DNA of 64,000 bases from Winogradskya humida. Lineage in GTDB: Bacteria; Actinomycetota; Actinomycetes; Mycobacteriales; Micromonosporaceae. Shown piece after piece: positions 62,561 through 64,000 of this stretch. The DNA lies in contig NZ_BOMN01000101.1 in the NCBI RefSeq assembly GCF_016862215.1, positions 59,105 to 123,104 of the forward strand, read 5' to 3'. Each line of letters starts with the position of its first letter. Position 1 is the stretch's first letter. Both the position numbers and the translations under genes were made by a program. The notes beneath the pieces are model-generated. The model was not told the DNA's origin and searched no databases. It saw only the letters and a list, made by a program, of their open reading frames with translations.

Positions 62561-62691
62561 TGGGTCAGGCCGGCTGGGTCAGGCCCGCTGGGTCAGGCCC
62601 GCTGAGTCAGGCCCGCTGAGCTGAGCCCGCCGCACTGAGCCCGCCGCGCTGAGCCCGCCGCGCTGAGCCCGCCGCGCTGAGCCCGCCGAGC
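62561..62691. repeat. Two abutting 14-bp tandem arrays
   Basis: Four TGRGTCAGGCCSGC units (62561-62616), a 5-nt junction, then five TGAGCCCGCCGCGC-type units (62622-62691). It lies between the convergent 377-aa membrane protein and HNH genes, 18 nt from the HNH stop. Confidence 0.9.
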
Positions 62692-62708
62692 TGGCGTTTT
62701 TGCGCGGT

Positions 62709-63980
62709 TTACTGGTGTTGGTGGTATTGGTTACGGCAGGGTTTTTGGTGAGGGTCGATGTCGGGTGGCGGGATGAAGTCGGGGCGTCGGTCGGGGGCGA
62801 GTCGGATCTGCCAGCCGGCTCGGGGGTCGTGGAGAACCTTGTGATGACGCACGCAGAGCAGTACCAGGTTGTCGAGGTTTGTTGGGCCGCCGGCTGCCCA
62901 GTGCCAGACGTGATGCGCGTCTGTCCATCGGGGTGGCCGATCGCATCCCGGGAACGCGCAGCCACGGTCACGCAGGTGCAGGGCTCGGCGTAGGGCTCCG
63001 GTGGCGTTGCGGCGACGGCGGCCGGCGTTGAGGATCTGGCTTTGGCCGCCCAGGACGAGGGGCAGGATGCGGGCGTCGCAGGCAAGTCGGCGCACCGTGT
63101 CAGGTGACACTCGCACGCCGGTGTCGGTCGTGCCGACACCCAGGGCCTGGGCGAGCGGGCCGTAGGTCACTGCTACCGACAATTGGGGTGGCTCGCCGCC
63201 GTCGACGGGCAGGTCGGTGGTTCGCAACGCTAGGCGGCAGATCTCGGTCAGGGCGTCCGCGCGCTGCTGGGACGGGGTTCGTTTGTCGTCCGGGCTCGGC
63301 GCGCAGAGCGGGTGCAGGGCTGCCTGCACGACTGCGGCGTCTTCGAGACCGAGTGCTCCGGACAGCCGGACCATGCCGTTGACCGGGAGCGACATGGTGA
63401 AGCCGCGGCGGGGATGAGCATGCGCTTCCTGGCGGGCCAGAGCAGCCGCTGCGGCCTGGTCGGCGACCTCGGGGGCGACGTGGTCGAGGATTCGTTCCCC
63501 GACACGGCGTAGCTGGTAGGCGGGGAACTCGCCCGCCATGTCGAGCAGAGCGGTTTCGGCCTGCTCCACGATCGCGTAGGTGTCCGCCGCCCCGTCGGTG
63601 TGGGCGAGGTCGTCGGGCAGGGCGTCGAGGGTCTCTGCGATCACTGCGGCCTGGCGCAGGTCGGCGCGGCCGTCGAGGACGGCCTGGCCGATTGCGGGGC
63701 GCTGCAGGACATCGGCGTGGGCGACGAGGTCTCGGGCCGGTTGCGGATCAACCACGAGCAGGGAACGTAGCCAGCCTTTCGCGTTGCGGTGGCCGTGTGC
63801 TTCGGGGATGCCGCGGGTGCGGGCCTGGTGGATCAGGCGGGCCTGCAGGACCGTGGCGATCTGCGCGAGGTGGTGCGCGGCGTGCAGCATGCCGGTGAGG
63901 TCCTGGTCGGACAGCGGCCACAGCGGAGCTGCGGCGAGGTCCGCCGCGTCTTTGGTCAAGTGCTGCAACTGCGCCAACAT
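62709..63980 (-). CDS. DUF222-HNH endonuclease (13E12 repeat family)
   Basis: 423 aa. The long helical N-terminal DUF222 region (about 1-290; TEICRLALRTT, SVAVTYGPLAQAL) is followed by an HNH nuclease: CAFPGCDRPPRWTDAHHVWHWAAGGPTNLDNLVLLCVRHHKVLH, i.e. CxxxxC ... HH ... GG...N..LLC..HH. This is the actinobacterial REP13E12-type protein; its biological role is not settled. TATTCT lies exactly 7 nt before the ATG at 63980, so the gene is leaderless and its start is complete within the window. Confidence 0.9.
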   Translation of the reverse strand: MLAQLQHLTKDAADLAAAPLWPLSDQDLTGMLHAAHHLAQIATVLQARLIHQARTRGIPEAHGHRNAKGWLRSLLVVDPQPARDLVAHADVLQRPAIGQAVLDGRADLRQAAVIAETLDALPDDLAHTDGAADTYAIVEQAETALLDMAGEFPAYQLRRVGERILDHVAPEVADQAAAAALARQEAHAHPRRGFTMSLPVNGMVRLSGALGLEDAAVVQAALHPLCAPSPDDKRTPSQQRADALTEICRLALRTTDLPVDGGEPPQLSVAVTYGPLAQALGVGTTDTGVRVSPDTVRRLACDARILPLVLGGQSQILNAGRRRRNATGALRRALHLRDRGCAFPGCDRPPRWTDAHHVWHWAAGGPTNLDNLVLLCVRHHKVLHDPRAGWQIRLAPDRRPDFIPPPDIDPHQKPCRNQYHQHQ

Positions 63981-63987
63981 GCGACCT

Positions 63988-63993
63988 AGAATA
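63988..63993 (-). promoter_or_regulatory. -10 hexamer of the HNH gene
   Basis: TATTCT on the minus strand, then 7 nt, then the ATG at 63980. Confidence 0.55.
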
Positions 63994-64000
63994 GAACACC

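Noticed and set aside
62561..62691. CRISPR array or attachment site
   Set aside because: No spacers, no integrase, and units of 14 bp lie directly adjacent to each other.
62709..63980. Mobile intron or restriction nuclease
   Set aside because: The HNH/DUF222 protein is a common actinobacterial family and shows no intron, methylase or repeat borders here.

Overview
The window is very GC-rich (clearly above 70 % over most of its length), with tightly packed genes, GTG starts, short ATGA/GTGA overlaps and many promoters in which a -10 hexamer sits 6-7 nt before the start codon (leaderless mRNAs). Together with families such as DUF6343, DUF5990-like, HNH/DUF222 and paired sensor kinase/LuxR regulators this points to an actinomycete, probably Micromonosporaceae (Actinoplanes-like). 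The genus is an inference. I see no rRNA, tRNA, CRISPR array or insertion sequence. It looks like ordinary chromosome rather than a mobile island.

Layout. 1-9736: FAD-dependent dehydrogenase divergent from a PucR-type regulator, a large PAS-GGDEF-EAL protein, then an ABC exporter divergent from a two-component pair. 9763-15316: dipeptidase, secreted GH26-like glycosidase, small membrane protein, secreted metalloprotease. 15324-18464: MarR-controlled MFS pump with isochorismatase-like and dienelactone-hydrolase-like enzymes. 18601-21578: MerR-like regulator translationally coupled to a VIT/VWA protein. 21631-30627: anchored metallopeptidase, RidA plus threonine dehydratase, secreted peptidase, HEAT-repeat protein, secreted unknown. 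30778-36584: lectin-domain membrane protein, YccF protein, GGDEF cyclase, a broken gene, acetyltransferase, and a phosphotransferase/VOC pair sharing a symmetric promoter. 36571-42644: SWIM, Snf2 helicase and DUF5990-like genes, then a second GGDEF-EAL-like gene with an apparent frameshift. 42700-44991: STAS protein, esterase and ATP-grasp protein. 45274-47678: amino-acid permease coupled to a universal stress protein. 47767-53772: frameshifted two-TM gene, Ser/Thr kinase, a GNAT (LuxI/FeeM-like) plus AdoMet-decarboxylase-like pair, a beta-propeller protein, a sulfotransferase and a tiny Cys-rich protein. 54278-62512: one long surface-glycan operon (three glycosyltransferases and two membrane proteins). 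62709-63980: HNH nuclease.

Three themes stand out. First, c-di-GMP and phosphorylation signalling: three GGDEF-type proteins, a Ser/Thr kinase, a histidine kinase, a STAS protein, and a glycan-locus membrane protein whose disordered N-terminus repeats a TQVI-type motif resembling Ser/Thr kinase acceptor sites. Second, short tandem repeats (14-18 bp) recur at gene 3' ends, several of them straddling the stop codon. Third, the SAM-decarboxylase-like/acyltransferase pair and the esterase/ATP-grasp pair are the best candidates for undescribed small-molecule pathways. Three coding sequences appear frameshifted. At least one of these (48.0 kb) lies in DNA of lower GC.
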